Shown piece after piece: positions 9,236 to 18,364 of a stretch of DNA of 64,000 nucleotides (its first letter is position 1; each line of letters begins with the position of its first letter). Origin of the DNA: Clostridiales bacterium (GTDB taxonomy: Bacteria; Bacillota; Clostridia; Christensenellales; UBA1242); assembly GCA_003524095.1 (NCBI GenBank), contig DOEE01000003.1, forward strand, positions 546,879 through 610,878, read 5' to 3'. Made by a program: the position numbers and the translations under genes. A model generated the notes under the pieces. The model searched no databases, was not told where the DNA came from, and was given only the letters and a program-made list of their open reading frames with translations.

Positions 9236-9686
9236 AAATAATGATGTTCTCCTTATCAACATTTATAGTCTTCAAAATTAATTCTTCAATTACTTCATAC
9301 TTATTTTTATGTTCTAAATCTTGGGATAGAACTATACTACTAATATCTACAAATACATTTGATATGTAGTAGTCATTATCTTTCATTTTGCTATCAATTT
9401 CGACAGAAACCCCTATTATATTTTCATTTGAAAAAGTGTTTTCAAGTTTAAGTCTATAGTACTCATCTTTTGATTTTCTTATTTCTTCTTCAAGACTTAT
9501 AAAACTCATGCTAGTCTGACTTAAACTACTTATGTCAATTTTAACCAACGGATAAATTAGCATTATCATTGCAAATATTCCAAAAATTGATTTACAAAAA
9601 GCATTAGTCTTTCCATTTGGATACACAAAATCAAGTAGTACCGCCAAAAACACAACACCTATTACACTAAGCAACCAAGCACTCAC
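9228..9686 (-). CDS. spoIIIAF: Stage III sporulation protein AF
   Basis: SpoIIIAF is a membrane-anchored ring-forming component of the SpoIIIA complex. The 152-residue protein has two N-terminal hydrophobic segments (about 5-20 and 33-52, around LDFVYPNGKTNAF) and a soluble C-terminal domain of the ring-building type. It lies 10 bp after spoIIIAE. Sequence conservation is modest, so the call leans on position and topology. Confidence 0.88.
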   Translation of the reverse strand: MSAWLLSVIGVVFLAVLLDFVYPNGKTNAFCKSIFGIFAMIMLIYPLVKIDISSLSQTSMSFISLEEEIRKSKDEYYRLKLENTFSNENIIGVSVEIDSKMKDNDYYISNVFVDISSIVLSQDLEHKNKYEVIEELILKTINVDKENIIIYE

Positions 9687-9696
9687 TTTAATCTCC

Positions 9697-10905
9697 TTAC
9701 AAAATATTTGCTGTACACATAATAAGAGAAATTGTAATTATGTACATAAAACTCACTCCAATTATAAGAACAATTGGCAAAATTAAAATTTTGTTGCAAT
9801 CACCTAGAAACTTGCAAATTTTGGAGTTCCCAGTAATTTGTAAAATTCCACTACTCAATTGAAGTGCCAGTTTGTATACAATTATCATAATAATCGGCGA
9901 AAGAATTGAAATAATCAAAATCAGAACACCAACTAAACCAATTGAATTTTTGACAAGGGTTGCACCCAAAACAAAAAAATCCATTCCGTCAGATACATAT
10001 GAACCAATAATTGGAATATAACTTTTCATTGCAAATTTTGTCGCCTTGATGCTTACACTATCAAATTTGCCAGCAGTAATCCCCTGAATACTCAAAAAAC
10101 CCGTAAATAATGTAAATATAATCCCAATACTCCATTTGAATGTTGACATCAAAAACCCGTTTAGTTTATCAAATTTAATAGTGTCAGTTAAATTCCCTAA
10201 AATAGTAAGTACAAAAATAATTATAAATAATGGATACAAAAATTTATCAAAAACAACACTTACAAGCGTTGAAAGAATTGCGACAAGCGGATTATAAATT
10301 GAAATCGACGAAACAGAACCGATTGTTCCCAAAAGTGTAATTAGTATTGGAAAAACAATCTGCATCTGTGTAAGAATTGAGTTTAGTGTTTTATTAGTAG
10401 TTCCAAGTATCCCCTTAAAAGATATTAAAACCACTAAAATTGCAACAGACAAGAATATAAAATTTGTAGTGTTCTCAACTCCAGAAGTATTAGATTTAAG
10501 ATTGCCTACAACATTGCTAAGTAGTCCAATTGCAACTAAAGTAAAAATAAAAGGCAAAACACTCTTAATATTTCCAAAAACTACACCTAAGAAAGCGGAT
10601 AACATGCTTGAATAATTTGTTGAATACTCACCTTTGAGAATACTCTCAATTCTCTCTCTAACAGATACATTAAATATAGAGTTATTTCCTAGTTCGTCCA
10701 CCAAGTTTTGCATCTCATCAAGATTAACTCCGTCGAGTACTCCCATAACTCCTGCCGACAAATCACTAAGATTATCGCTTGAATTAGAAGCCGAAACGAA
10801 TGTATCAAATTTAAAAGTTGAAAGCAAAGCAAGTATAAGCAACACAATAATCAACAAGAATTTTTTTCGATTATTAAATTTATACAAGAATTTTTTGAAT
10901 TTCAT
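9697..10905 (-). CDS. spoIIIAE: Stage III sporulation protein AE
   Basis: SpoIIIAE is the polytopic membrane core of the SpoIIIA export apparatus in the mother-cell membrane. The 402-residue protein has an N-terminal signal-like segment, a short extracytoplasmic region and about seven or eight hydrophobic segments through the rest. Conserved FSIQGITAGKFDSVSIKATKF-type and SYIPIIGSYVSDG motifs are visible. It shares one base with the spoIIIAD stop. Confidence 0.95.
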   Translation of the reverse strand: MKFKKFLYKFNNRKKFLLIIVLLILALLSTFKFDTFVSASNSSDNLSDLSAGVMGVLDGVNLDEMQNLVDELGNNSIFNVSVRERIESILKGEYSTNYSSMLSAFLGVVFGNIKSVLPFIFTLVAIGLLSNVVGNLKSNTSGVENTTNFIFLSVAILVVLISFKGILGTTNKTLNSILTQMQIVFPILITLLGTIGSVSSISIYNPLVAILSTLVSVVFDKFLYPLFIIIFVLTILGNLTDTIKFDKLNGFLMSTFKWSIGIIFTLFTGFLSIQGITAGKFDSVSIKATKFAMKSYIPIIGSYVSDGMDFFVLGATLVKNSIGLVGVLILIISILSPIIMIIVYKLALQLSSGILQITGNSKICKFLGDCNKILILPIVLIIGVSFMYIITISLIMCTANIL

Positions 10906-11288
10906 TAAATTAATTCCAAAACCATATTAAATAAATTTGTAATTATCGGCAGACTCATCGAAAAAATTAAAATTTTGCCTGCAAGAACTATTTTGTCAGC
11001 AATTGAACTATTTCCACTATCGTTACAAATGCTAGCAGAAAACTCTATTAAATAACCAACGCCAATAATTTTGAGTAAAGTTGAAAACATTACATTATCT
11101 ACACCCGTTCTATCTACAATAGTTTTGAAATATTCAAAGATAGACTGAACACCACTTAAAATATACATAACCAAAATTATGCTTCCAACAATCACACAAA
11201 TAAGAGAATACTCGGGCTTAATATTTTTGAGAAGAACAGTCAAAACTGAGAGAATTATGCCCAAAACAATTATTTTTGCAAATTCCAA
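10905..11288 (-). CDS. spoIIIAD: Stage III sporulation protein AD
   Basis: A 127-residue integral membrane protein of the SpoIIIA complex, related in arrangement to small membrane subunits of secretion systems. Three or four hydrophobic segments are visible, with the family motif LKIIGVGYLIEFSASICNDSG in the middle. It is 9 bp downstream of spoIIIAC. Confidence 0.94.
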   Translation of the reverse strand: MEFAKIIVLGIILSVLTVLLKNIKPEYSLICVIVGSIILVMYILSGVQSIFEYFKTIVDRTGVDNVMFSTLLKIIGVGYLIEFSASICNDSGNSSIADKIVLAGKILIFSMSLPIITNLFNMVLELI

Positions 11289-11297
11289 ATCAAACCC

Positions 11298-11495
11298 CTA
11301 ATAAATTGAAAATAACGACTTAACTGTTGTAAATAAGTCGCTTATCATATTAACAACACTAAATAAAACTACTATAATTCCAGCCAAGGTTACAAAAGTT
11401 GCTATTTCTTCCTTTCCAGCAATTTTGAGAATCTGATTAATAACTGCTGTAAGTATTCCTATTGCCGCTATTTTAAATATAATTTCAATATCCAT
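11298..11495 (-). CDS. spoIIIAC: Stage III sporulation protein AC
   Basis: A 65-residue protein made almost entirely of two membrane helices (about 5-25 and 30-60), with the family motif INQILKIAGKEEIATFVTLAG. Its length equals Bacillus SpoIIIAC (68). It is a likely membrane-ring subunit of the SpoIIIA apparatus. Confidence 0.94.
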   Translation of the reverse strand: MDIEIIFKIAAIGILTAVINQILKIAGKEEIATFVTLAGIIVVLFSVVNMISDLFTTVKSLFSIY

Positions 11496-11508
11496 TTTTT
11501 CTCCAAAT

Positions 11509-11958
11509 TTAGATTAAAAGAATACAAACAATTAGTCCAAGCCCTATAATTAATTTAAAGTACACAGTAGCTTTTGACTTCATTTCGTCTTTAGATTTGT
11601 TAGACAAGTCTTCAAAGATATTTAAATAATAATCAATATTATTTAATTCAAAAGTTACATCACCACGACCCAGACTTTCAAAAAAATCATTAATTGTTTT
11701 TTTGTTATCCTTGGGAAGCAGTTTTGAAAGTCTATTGCGGTTATTTATAAAATATCTTGAACTTTGACTTATATTTGGATAACAATCGTTTAGCAGTTCA
11801 TTTATATTTTTTTTGTTAAAAGAGATATTATTTTTAAAATATTTGCACAAGTAAACTATATCAAAAAAAAGTTTTTGTTTGTATAAGTAATACATGTATA
11901 CGATTATGCCAAAAATAACAAATAGACTAAATAAAATAATTAATAAAAAAAATTTCAT
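11509..11958 (-). CDS. spoIIIAB: Stage III sporulation protein AB
   Basis: SpoIIIAB resembles membrane platform proteins of type II secretion and type IV pili. The 149-residue protein has an N-terminal membrane helix (about 3-25), a helical cytoplasmic domain and a C-terminal membrane helix (about 130-149). It is about 20 residues shorter than the Bacillus protein, the difference lying mid-protein. It shares one base with spoIIIAA. Confidence 0.87.
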   Translation of the reverse strand: MKFFLLIILFSLFVIFGIIVYMYYLYKQKLFFDIVYLCKYFKNNISFNKKNINELLNDCYPNISQSSRYFINNRNRLSKLLPKDNKKTINDFFESLGRGDVTFELNNIDYYLNIFEDLSNKSKDEMKSKATVYFKLIIGLGLIVCILLI

Positions 11959-12869
11959 TATACACCAATTAAGTTTAAATTTTCGTTATAAATTCCTTCA
12001 ACTGTTCCCACTCCATCGGCATTTGAAAGCACTATATATCTTTCGAACAAACATTTTTTAACGATGTTTTCAAAACTAGGCTTGTTTTTAAGGTCTTTTA
12101 TTGACCCCGCATGCAAAGTTGCAATAACTTTGACTCCACTAGTCAATGCGTTTTCTATAATATCCATATCTTTTTCAATATTAATTTCATCTGTAAAAAC
12201 AACGTCCGGTTTCATGCTTCTTATTCCATTAGTAAATCCAAATTCCTTGGAACAATTTGAATAAATATCAACATTATCTAGTTTTCTAAAGTCATTTCCG
12301 TCAAAAATATTTGCAATTTCACATCTTTCATCAACAATCAGTAAGTTAAGTAGATTTTCCCTATTTGAAATCTGATAAATCAAATCTCTAAGATATGTTG
12401 TTTTCCCCGCACCCGGCGAAGAAATTATTAGAGTACTTTTGACTTGATTGCCACTAACGACATATGGATAAATATTTAAACTGCAATTCTTCAAAAAGTG
12501 CGGAAATCTAAAGTTAAGCGAAGATATATTTTTGAGTGTTTTGAGTTTACCATCTACTGAAACTGTTTCGCCACAAACACCAACTCTAATTCCGCCCGAC
12601 AAAGACACAAAGCCTTCAATTAATTGGTCATTGATTGTATACATTGAGTTATTAGAAATTCTATTTAAAATTGCTTGAAGTTCGGAAATACTAGTTTTAA
12701 CTGCTTCGCTAGAACTTTTGCTAAGAGATTCAGGACTTAAATAATAGTTTTCGCCACGAATACTAACAACAGTTGGACTATCCGCTCTAAGCCTTAATTC
12801 GCACAAACTATTATATGGAATCTTATCAAGCGCAAGAGAAATTTTTGTTGGCAAAATATTATTTAACAT
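11958..12869 (-). CDS. spoIIIAA: Stage III sporulation protein AA, ATPase
   Basis: SpoIIIAA is the cytosolic secretion-type ATPase that powers the SpoIIIA apparatus. The 303-residue protein has Walker A SPGAGKTT (151-158), Walker B-like LLIVDERCEIA and the TDEINIEKDMDIIENALTSG region, then LHAGS. Upstream of the Walker A motif, GGIRVGVCG (92-100) is the family signature. A strong ribosome-binding site (AGGGGGTG) precedes the ATG. First gene of the eight-gene operon; see the entry at 12913-12960 for its promoter. Confidence 0.95.
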   Translation of the reverse strand: MLNNILPTKISLALDKIPYNSLCELRLRADSPTVVSIRGENYYLSPESLSKSSSEAVKTSISELQAILNRISNNSMYTINDQLIEGFVSLSGGIRVGVCGETVSVDGKLKTLKNISSLNFRFPHFLKNCSLNIYPYVVSGNQVKSTLIISSPGAGKTTYLRDLIYQISNRENLLNLLIVDERCEIANIFDGNDFRKLDNVDIYSNCSKEFGFTNGIRSMKPDVVFTDEINIEKDMDIIENALTSGVKVIATLHAGSIKDLKNKPSFENIVKKCLFERYIVLSNADGVGTVEGIYNENLNLIGV

Positions 12870-12912
12870 ATAGCACCCCCTTTTTTCTTATGTTTATTTT
12901 TGAAAATTCAAG

Positions 12913-12960
12913 ATTATATTAAATACAAAAAAAGTATGTCAACAAAATTTTGACATACCT
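12913..12960 (-). promoter_or_regulatory. Candidate spoIIIAA promoters overlapping the upstream terminator
   Basis: Two promoter readings overlap on the minus strand. One is sigma-A-like: TTGACA (12937-12942), 18 bases, TATAAT (12913-12918). The other is sigma-E-like: GTATGTC, 13 bases, CATACTTT, close to the known mother-cell consensus. The sigma-E reading fits the known regulation of spoIIIA. Both use bases of the terminator stem at 12927-12958. Confidence 0.4.
12927..12958 (-). terminator. Terminator after the endonuclease IV-type gene
   Basis: GTATGTCAA (12934-12942) and TTGACATAC (12950-12958) form a perfect 9-bp stem followed on the minus strand by seven T. It ends the truB/endonuclease unit before spoIIIAA. 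Confidence 0.8.
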
Positions 12961-13100
12961 AATAAAACTACAAAATGTAGCATAATTTTATTAATTTTTA
13001 CACTTTTTAGATTAAGTGTAAATTTATATGTATAAGATGAGAAATTAAATATAATTATTGATGCTAAATCGTTTAATAACAAATTATCTGCACAATTATT

Positions 13101-13946
13101 TTAAACTTTTTCATAAATGGACTTGAGTCTAATGGCATCTCTTCCCATATACTCTCTACTTTCACAAATTACAACACAGTTTAAATCATAATCTTTGAGA
13201 ACTTTTGCAAGTGGCTCAAATTCTGGTCCATAAACTTGGTCATCAAGTGTTAAGTGTTTGATTTCGCCTTTGTCACCATATTCAATTTTGCTAAAATGAA
13301 TATGAGAAATTTTCGTGCGTTCCAATCCGATTACCTGAATACTTTTGTCAATAATCTTTTTGTAATCGTCATATGTTTTGAGACTGCCACCCGTCAAAGC
13401 ATTAATGTGACCAAAGTCAAAGGTTGGAATAAATTTGTCAAAAATTGTACAAAAGTCAAGAATTTCATCAACAGTTCCAATTTGCATAGACTTTCCCATA
13501 GTCTCCAAACAAACATACATGTCATCATAGCCATTCTCAATTATCTTGTCTTTGAGAATGTTTAGTCGCTTTTTGGTGAGTGCTATCGCTTCTTCACGTG
13601 TCATTTTCCCTTGAGACGCTGGATGAACAACAAGTTGATTTCCACCAATTAATCTTAATTTTCTAAGACTCTCCAAGACATATCCATAACTTTTTTCTGC
13701 CATTTCATCAGTTGGGGTTGCAAAATTAATATAGTAAGGCGCATGGATTGAGATAGTAATTCCATATTTTTTCATTTCTTCGCCGATTTTTATAGCAGTT
13801 TCATCTGGCAAAGTAAAGCCCTTGCCAAAAGAATACTCATAAGCATCAAGCCCATGTGCATTAAGCCACTTAGGTGCTTCGATAGTCCTTTTGAAACCTT
13901 CGTCATAGAATGTTTTGCAATTTCCCGCTGGGCCAAATTTAATCAT
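13101..13946 (-). CDS. Endonuclease IV-type TIM-barrel protein (AP endonuclease family 2)
   Basis: The fold is the zinc-dependent TIM barrel shared by endonuclease IV, which cuts DNA at abasic sites, and by sugar isomerases. The 281-residue protein keeps the endonuclease IV-like metal ligand set: SIHAPYYINFA, VVHPASQGK, CLETMGK, PTFDFGHINA, ISHIHFS and ICESR. These point to an Nfo-like enzyme. It starts 2 bp after truB ends, so it is in that operon. Divergence from canonical Nfo leaves the substrate open. Confidence 0.8.
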   Translation of the reverse strand: MIKFGPAGNCKTFYDEGFKRTIEAPKWLNAHGLDAYEYSFGKGFTLPDETAIKIGEEMKKYGITISIHAPYYINFATPTDEMAEKSYGYVLESLRKLRLIGGNQLVVHPASQGKMTREEAIALTKKRLNILKDKIIENGYDDMYVCLETMGKSMQIGTVDEILDFCTIFDKFIPTFDFGHINALTGGSLKTYDDYKKIIDKSIQVIGLERTKISHIHFSKIEYGDKGEIKHLTLDDQVYGPEFEPLAKVLKDYDLNCVVICESREYMGRDAIRLKSIYEKV

Positions 13947-13948
13947 AA

Positions 13949-14866
13949 TTATTCCTTTAGAAATGTGTCTAATTTAAGTTGATTTTCTCTAGGCTTTGCG
14001 ATGCCTAAAATCTCCCCATTATATAACACAAATGTATTCTTATTAATTTTTTCCGACTTAACAAACTTTCCATTTATCAAATCATGATATGTCTCTTTAT
14101 CAATATTTATTATATCATAATCCTTCAAAACTTGCAAAGGCGAAAGCATGAAGTCATTTAAATTTCCATTTAACAAGTCTTCAAGTTTAATAGAGTTATC
14201 CATATTGAATAACCCCAAATCAAATCTTTCCAAAAAACTCATCGTTGCATAAGTCCCAAGTAGTTTTGCCAAATCCCTGCCTATAGCTCTAATATAAGTA
14301 CCCGAACTGCATGCAACTTCGAATTCATATCTGAATTTGGATATTTTTTTTGTAAGAATTAGTTTGTAAATTTCAATTTCTTTGGGTTTTAATTCAAATT
14401 CGATACCAGCTCTTGCAAGATTGTATGCTCTCTCGCCAGATACATTCTTTGCACTAAATTTTGGTGGAACTTGGCTAATTTTTCCAACTAATTGATTTAA
14501 TTTGGATTTAATTAGTTTCTCCGAAATCTCAAAACTTGAAAAGTTTATTTTGTTATAAAATTCTTCGTTAATAACATCTTGACTAGATACTATATCAATT
14601 TGAGAATTGGTTATCTTTCCAGTAATATCGAGAGTATCGGTCTCATATCCAAAATCAAATATAACCCTATAAGATTTTGTTTTGGACAACATATAATCAA
14701 ATAACCTTGTTGCTTTCCCCACTCCCAAAGGAAGAAGTCCGCAAGCCATGGGGTCAAGTGTTCCCATATGCCCAATTTTTTTGAGTCCAAACTTCTTTTT
14801 AACCTTTTGAACTACAGCATTGCTGGTCATTCCACTAGGTTTGTATATATTTAAAAATCCTATCAT
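13949..14866 (-). CDS. truB: tRNA pseudouridine-55 synthase TruB
   Basis: TruB makes pseudouridine at U55 in the T-loop of tRNAs and also acts as a tRNA chaperone. The 305-residue protein has the N-terminal motif GFLNIYKPSGMTSNAVV, the catalytic GHMGTLDPMACGLLPLGVG segment with the nucleophilic Asp, and SGTYIRAIGRDLA. The C-terminal PUA-like region is present. Standard place downstream of rbfA. Confidence 0.96.
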   Translation of the reverse strand: MIGFLNIYKPSGMTSNAVVQKVKKKFGLKKIGHMGTLDPMACGLLPLGVGKATRLFDYMLSKTKSYRVIFDFGYETDTLDITGKITNSQIDIVSSQDVINEEFYNKINFSSFEISEKLIKSKLNQLVGKISQVPPKFSAKNVSGERAYNLARAGIEFELKPKEIEIYKLILTKKISKFRYEFEVACSSGTYIRAIGRDLAKLLGTYATMSFLERFDLGLFNMDNSIKLEDLLNGNLNDFMLSPLQVLKDYDIINIDKETYHDLINGKFVKSEKINKNTFVLYNGEILGIAKPRENQLKLDTFLKE

Positions 14867-14894
14867 TTTAATTCACCCTTAATGTCTCTTCTAA

Positions 14895-14984
14895 AATAAT
14901 ACCCAAAAAAACAAAAAATAGCAACCACATAAATGAACTTCAAAATTAAATATTTTTAGTTCAGTAATTTTTTGGGTTACTATT
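14895..14984. repeat. Long imperfect inverted repeat between rbfA and truB
   Basis: AATAATACCCAAAAAA (14895-14910) pairs imperfectly with TTTTTTGGGTTACTATT (14968-14984), enclosing about 57 bases. A shorter inner pair, GAACT/AGTTC, lies between. It sits in the 127-bp gap between two genes usually co-transcribed and may be a weak terminator or RNA-processing site. Confidence 0.5.
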
Positions 14985-14993
14985 TCAATTTAA

Positions 14994-15344
14994 TTAATTG
15001 TTTCTATCTTCGTTAATTTTGTTGATTGTTTCATCAATTTTGCTACCATATGCAAAACTTTCATCAAGATAAAATGTAAGGAATGGAACTTTTCTCAAAT
15101 CAACAGCACGTGCAAGTTCACGTCTAATAAATCCTGCACTATGTTTTATTTGATTAAAGACTTCGTCCTTAGTATCTTCTTCAAAAATGCTAAGATAGAC
15201 TTTGCATTGATCCAAATCAGCAGTTGTATCAACTTTGGTAACAGTGATAAGACCTTTGATAAGTGGATTTTTGATTTCATTTGCAATAATATAACTAATA
15301 GCCTTTTGAATTTCGCTATTAACTCTCAAAATTCTTTCGCTCAT
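14994..15344 (-). CDS. rbfA: Ribosome-binding factor A
   Basis: RbfA helps mature the 30S subunit by acting on the 5' end of 16S rRNA. The 116-residue KH-type protein carries RILRVNSEIQKAISYIIANE at its N-terminus, then the PLIKGLITVTKVDTTADL and KVYLSIFE strands and RRELARAVDLRKVPFLTFYLDES. Length is typical. It starts 7 bp after infB. Confidence 0.95.
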   Translation of the reverse strand: MSERILRVNSEIQKAISYIIANEIKNPLIKGLITVTKVDTTADLDQCKVYLSIFEEDTKDEVFNQIKHSAGFIRRELARAVDLRKVPFLTFYLDESFAYGSKIDETINKINEDRNN

Positions 15345-15351
15345 ATTACTC

Positions 15352-17790
15352 CTAAATTTGTTTTAAACTATATGCTTCCAAAATATCTCCAACTTCAATA
15401 TCATTAAAGTTTTTGAGTTTAATTCCACATTCAAATCCAAGTTTAACAGATTTAACTTGGTCTTTTTGTTGTTGCAAAGTATCAATTGCGGTATCTACGA
15501 TGCACTCGCCTTTACGCATAACCCTAATACTACTATCTCTATTGACAACACCATCTGTCACATAACTTCCTGCAATATTTCCAAGTGAACTAATTTTGAA
15601 TATTTGTCTAACTTCGGCATGACCAGTAATAACTTCTTCATACTTAGGTGTAAGCATGCCATTTATTAGATTGGTAATATAATCAACAGCATCATAAATA
15701 ATCTTAAAGTTTGCAATCTCAACCTTGTTCTTTTCGGCTAGTTGTCTTGCTTTTGCTTCTGGTTTAACATTAAATCCAACAATTATAGCCTTACTTGCTG
15801 TTGCCAAAATAACATCACTTTCATTAATTCCACCAACTGCAGTATGAATAACTTGAACTTTTGCTTCATCATTGTGAATTTTTTCAAGTGTTGATTTAAG
15901 TGCTTCGCTAGAACCTTTGACATCGGCTTTGATAATAACTTTCAATACTTTGATTTCGTGGTCAGCAGATTGTTGCAAGAAGTCTTCAAGTGTAATTCCG
16001 TTGTTTTGTTCAAGTTTTTGGAGTTGTAATTTTTCGTTACGTTCTGATACAATGTTTCTTGCCATCTTTTCGTCAACAACATAAGCCATATCGCCCGCCT
16101 CAGGACATATATCAAAACCAAGAACGGATACTGGGTCACTAGGTCCTGCGGATTTGACAGAATTACCTTTGTAATCCATCATAGCTCTAACTCTGCCAGA
16201 TGCAACACCACTTACAATAAAGTCTCCAATATGCAAAGTTCCATTTTTGATAAGAATTGTAGCAACAATACCCCTACCTTTGTCAACTTTGCTTTCAATA
16301 ATTGTTCCACTAGCATTTTGTTTGCTGTCGGCTTTGAGTTCCAAAATTTCTGCTACTAATTGTACCGCTTCAAGAAGTTTATCAATGTTTTTGTTAAATT
16401 TAGCAGAAATAGGAACACAAATTACATCGCCACCCCATTCTTCACAAACAACATTATATTCAGTTAATTGTTGTTTAATTCTTTCGATATTAGCTTCTGG
16501 CTTGTCAATTTTGTTTATTGCAACAATCATTGGAACGCCCGCATCTTTGATGTGATTTATCGCTTCAACTGTTTGTGGCATAATTCCATCATCTGCAGCA
16601 ACGACTAGAATTGCAATATCCGTAAGTTTGGCACCTCTTGCTCTAATTGCCGTAAATGCTTCGTGTCCTGGGGTATCAATAAATGTAATTTGTTCGCCGT
16701 TATAATTAACAGTATAAGCACCGATATGTTGTGTAATTCCGCCCGCTTCGCCCTCAATTACATTGGTATTTCTAATAGCATCAAGAAGTGAAGTTTTGCC
16801 ATGGTCAACGTGACCCATAACAGTTACAACTGGTGGACGTTTTTCGGTCGAATGTGATTGATTATCAAACATTTCTTGTAATTTTTCTTCGTAGTTTTTG
16901 TCAATCTTTTGTTCCAAAGTCACGCCAAATTCTTGAGCAACAAGTTCGGCAGTTTGAAAGTCAATAACCGAATTTATATTTGGCATCATGCCAAGCATCA
17001 TAAACTTTTTGATTATATCTACAGCTGGCTTTCCAATTTTTTCGGATAAAATCTTAACAGTAAGGTTTTCAGTATCAATAATAGCCTTATCGATAACAGT
17101 TTTTTCAATTACAGCTTGTTGTTTAGGCTTTTTAACCTTTGTTCTAACTCTACCCATTCTTTCTTCGCCATCGAGGTCAAAATCATTGTCAATATCAATA
17201 TAGCCCATTTTAATTTTGGCCTTTTTGCTAAGTTCTTTCTTTTCGGTATCGAAAGTTTTGGATTTGTTTTTGTTTCCATAAGTTCGGCTGTTTTCATTTT
17301 TGGCGACAATTTGTTCAACTTCAATCTTAGGAACTCTAGGTTTGTATCCATTATTGTCTCTTGGAACAAAATTCTTTTTGTCCATAGGTTTGCCGTCTTT
17401 AGAAAATTGTGGCTTTTGGTCTCTTGGCTTAAATTCCTTGGAAGGAACTTTGTTAAATTTCATTCCATTTGTATTTTGTATATCAAAAGAATTGTTTTGA
17501 TTTTGATTAGGCTTTTTGTCAAAAGCATGTTTTGTTTCGATAACTTTTGGTTGTATGGTGTCGGTAGGTTCTGAAACTTTTTCAACTTTTGGTTCTACTA
17601 CTTTAGATTTATTCTTAAGGTTACTTTCATATTCCTTTAAGTTCTTGCAAAAAGTATCCAAAGCCATTTTTGACTTTGAAATATTGGATACCAAGGTATT
17701 AATCTCCGTACCACTAATAATTCCACTAAGTTTCTTCAAATTACCAAAAGAAACTGAATTTTGTTTGTTTTTTTCTTGATTATTTTCCAA
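15352..17790 (-). CDS. infB: Translation initiation factor IF-2
   Basis: IF-2 is the GTPase that delivers initiator tRNA to the 30S subunit and promotes subunit joining. The 812-residue protein has a charged low-complexity N-terminus (about 1-230) with a Lys/Pro-rich linker and an IF2_N-like region (about 243-295). The G domain follows with GHVDHGKTS, DTPGHEAF and NKIDKPEA, and then domains II-IV. The ribosome-binding site falls in the preceding ylxQ gene, whose stop is directly adjacent. Confidence 0.98.
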   Translation of the reverse strand: MENNQEKNKQNSVSFGNLKKLSGIISGTEINTLVSNISKSKMALDTFCKNLKEYESNLKNKSKVVEPKVEKVSEPTDTIQPKVIETKHAFDKKPNQNQNNSFDIQNTNGMKFNKVPSKEFKPRDQKPQFSKDGKPMDKKNFVPRDNNGYKPRVPKIEVEQIVAKNENSRTYGNKNKSKTFDTEKKELSKKAKIKMGYIDIDNDFDLDGEERMGRVRTKVKKPKQQAVIEKTVIDKAIIDTENLTVKILSEKIGKPAVDIIKKFMMLGMMPNINSVIDFQTAELVAQEFGVTLEQKIDKNYEEKLQEMFDNQSHSTEKRPPVVTVMGHVDHGKTSLLDAIRNTNVIEGEAGGITQHIGAYTVNYNGEQITFIDTPGHEAFTAIRARGAKLTDIAILVVAADDGIMPQTVEAINHIKDAGVPMIVAINKIDKPEANIERIKQQLTEYNVVCEEWGGDVICVPISAKFNKNIDKLLEAVQLVAEILELKADSKQNASGTIIESKVDKGRGIVATILIKNGTLHIGDFIVSGVASGRVRAMMDYKGNSVKSAGPSDPVSVLGFDICPEAGDMAYVVDEKMARNIVSERNEKLQLQKLEQNNGITLEDFLQQSADHEIKVLKVIIKADVKGSSEALKSTLEKIHNDEAKVQVIHTAVGGINESDVILATASKAIIVGFNVKPEAKARQLAEKNKVEIANFKIIYDAVDYITNLINGMLTPKYEEVITGHAEVRQIFKISSLGNIAGSYVTDGVVNRDSSIRVMRKGECIVDTAIDTLQQQKDQVKSVKLGFECGIKLKNFNDIEVGDILEAYSLKQI

Positions 17791-18108
17791 TTAATTCTCT
17801 CCAATATTTTTTTGTTGCATTATTTCTTTTACAATCACTTTTGATAGTTCTAAGTCCAATATGCCCAAAACTTTGCAATTATCTCTATTAATTATATCAC
17901 TCAAATTCAAATTTTCAAGAGTTAACAAATTAATTTTGTGTTCATCACAAAAAATTTTGACCTTATTTGCCATTTTTTCTGCCAAATCCGGGGAAATAAC
18001 CACTAGCAATGGTGCTTTTTTTGACTTAAACAGATTATCATATCCAAAAATAACCTTCCCGCTTTTTATCGCAAAGCCAAAATATGACTTAAGTTTATTT
18101 TGATTCAT
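17791..18108 (-). CDS. ylxQ: L7Ae-family RNA-binding protein (YlxQ)
   Basis: A 105-residue L7Ae/L30e-fold protein, the kink-turn RNA-binding type that always sits between ylxR and infB in Firmicutes. The motif FAIKSGKVIFGYDNLFKSKKA and the VVISPDLAEK segment are visible. The Bacillus homologue is dispensable and its RNA target is not firmly known. Overlaps ylxR by 14 bp. Confidence 0.88.
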   Translation of the reverse strand: MNQNKLKSYFGFAIKSGKVIFGYDNLFKSKKAPLLVVISPDLAEKMANKVKIFCDEHKINLLTLENLNLSDIINRDNCKVLGILDLELSKVIVKEIMQQKNIGEN

Positions 18109-18355
18109 AACTATCCTTTAGACTATTGTATTCATCCGAACTTACATTACACTTAAAGGTTTTGTTAAGTAATTTGTTTTTAAATAGCAATTCTCTACAT
18201 TTTGAATCATTACAAATATATGCACCTCTGCCATTTAATTTTCCTGTCTTATCAAACTTAAAACCTTCGTCGGTTTTGACAATTCTTATTAATTCTTTTT
18301 TTGGCTTGCATTCTTTGCAAGCGATACAAGTTCTCATAGGAATTTTCTTAATCAT
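18095..18355 (-). CDS. ylxR: YlxR-family RNA-binding protein (RnpM)
   Basis: An 86-residue YlxR/DUF448 protein; the Bacillus homologue binds and regulates RNase P RNA. The conserved PMRTCIACKECKPKKELIRIV start, with CxxCxxC, and GKLNGRGAYICNDSKC are present. It is encoded 9 bp after nusA. Confidence 0.92.
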   Translation of the reverse strand: MIKKIPMRTCIACKECKPKKELIRIVKTDEGFKFDKTGKLNGRGAYICNDSKCRELLFKNKLLNKTFKCNVSSDEYNSLKDSYESK

Positions 18356-18364
18356 AAAATCTCC

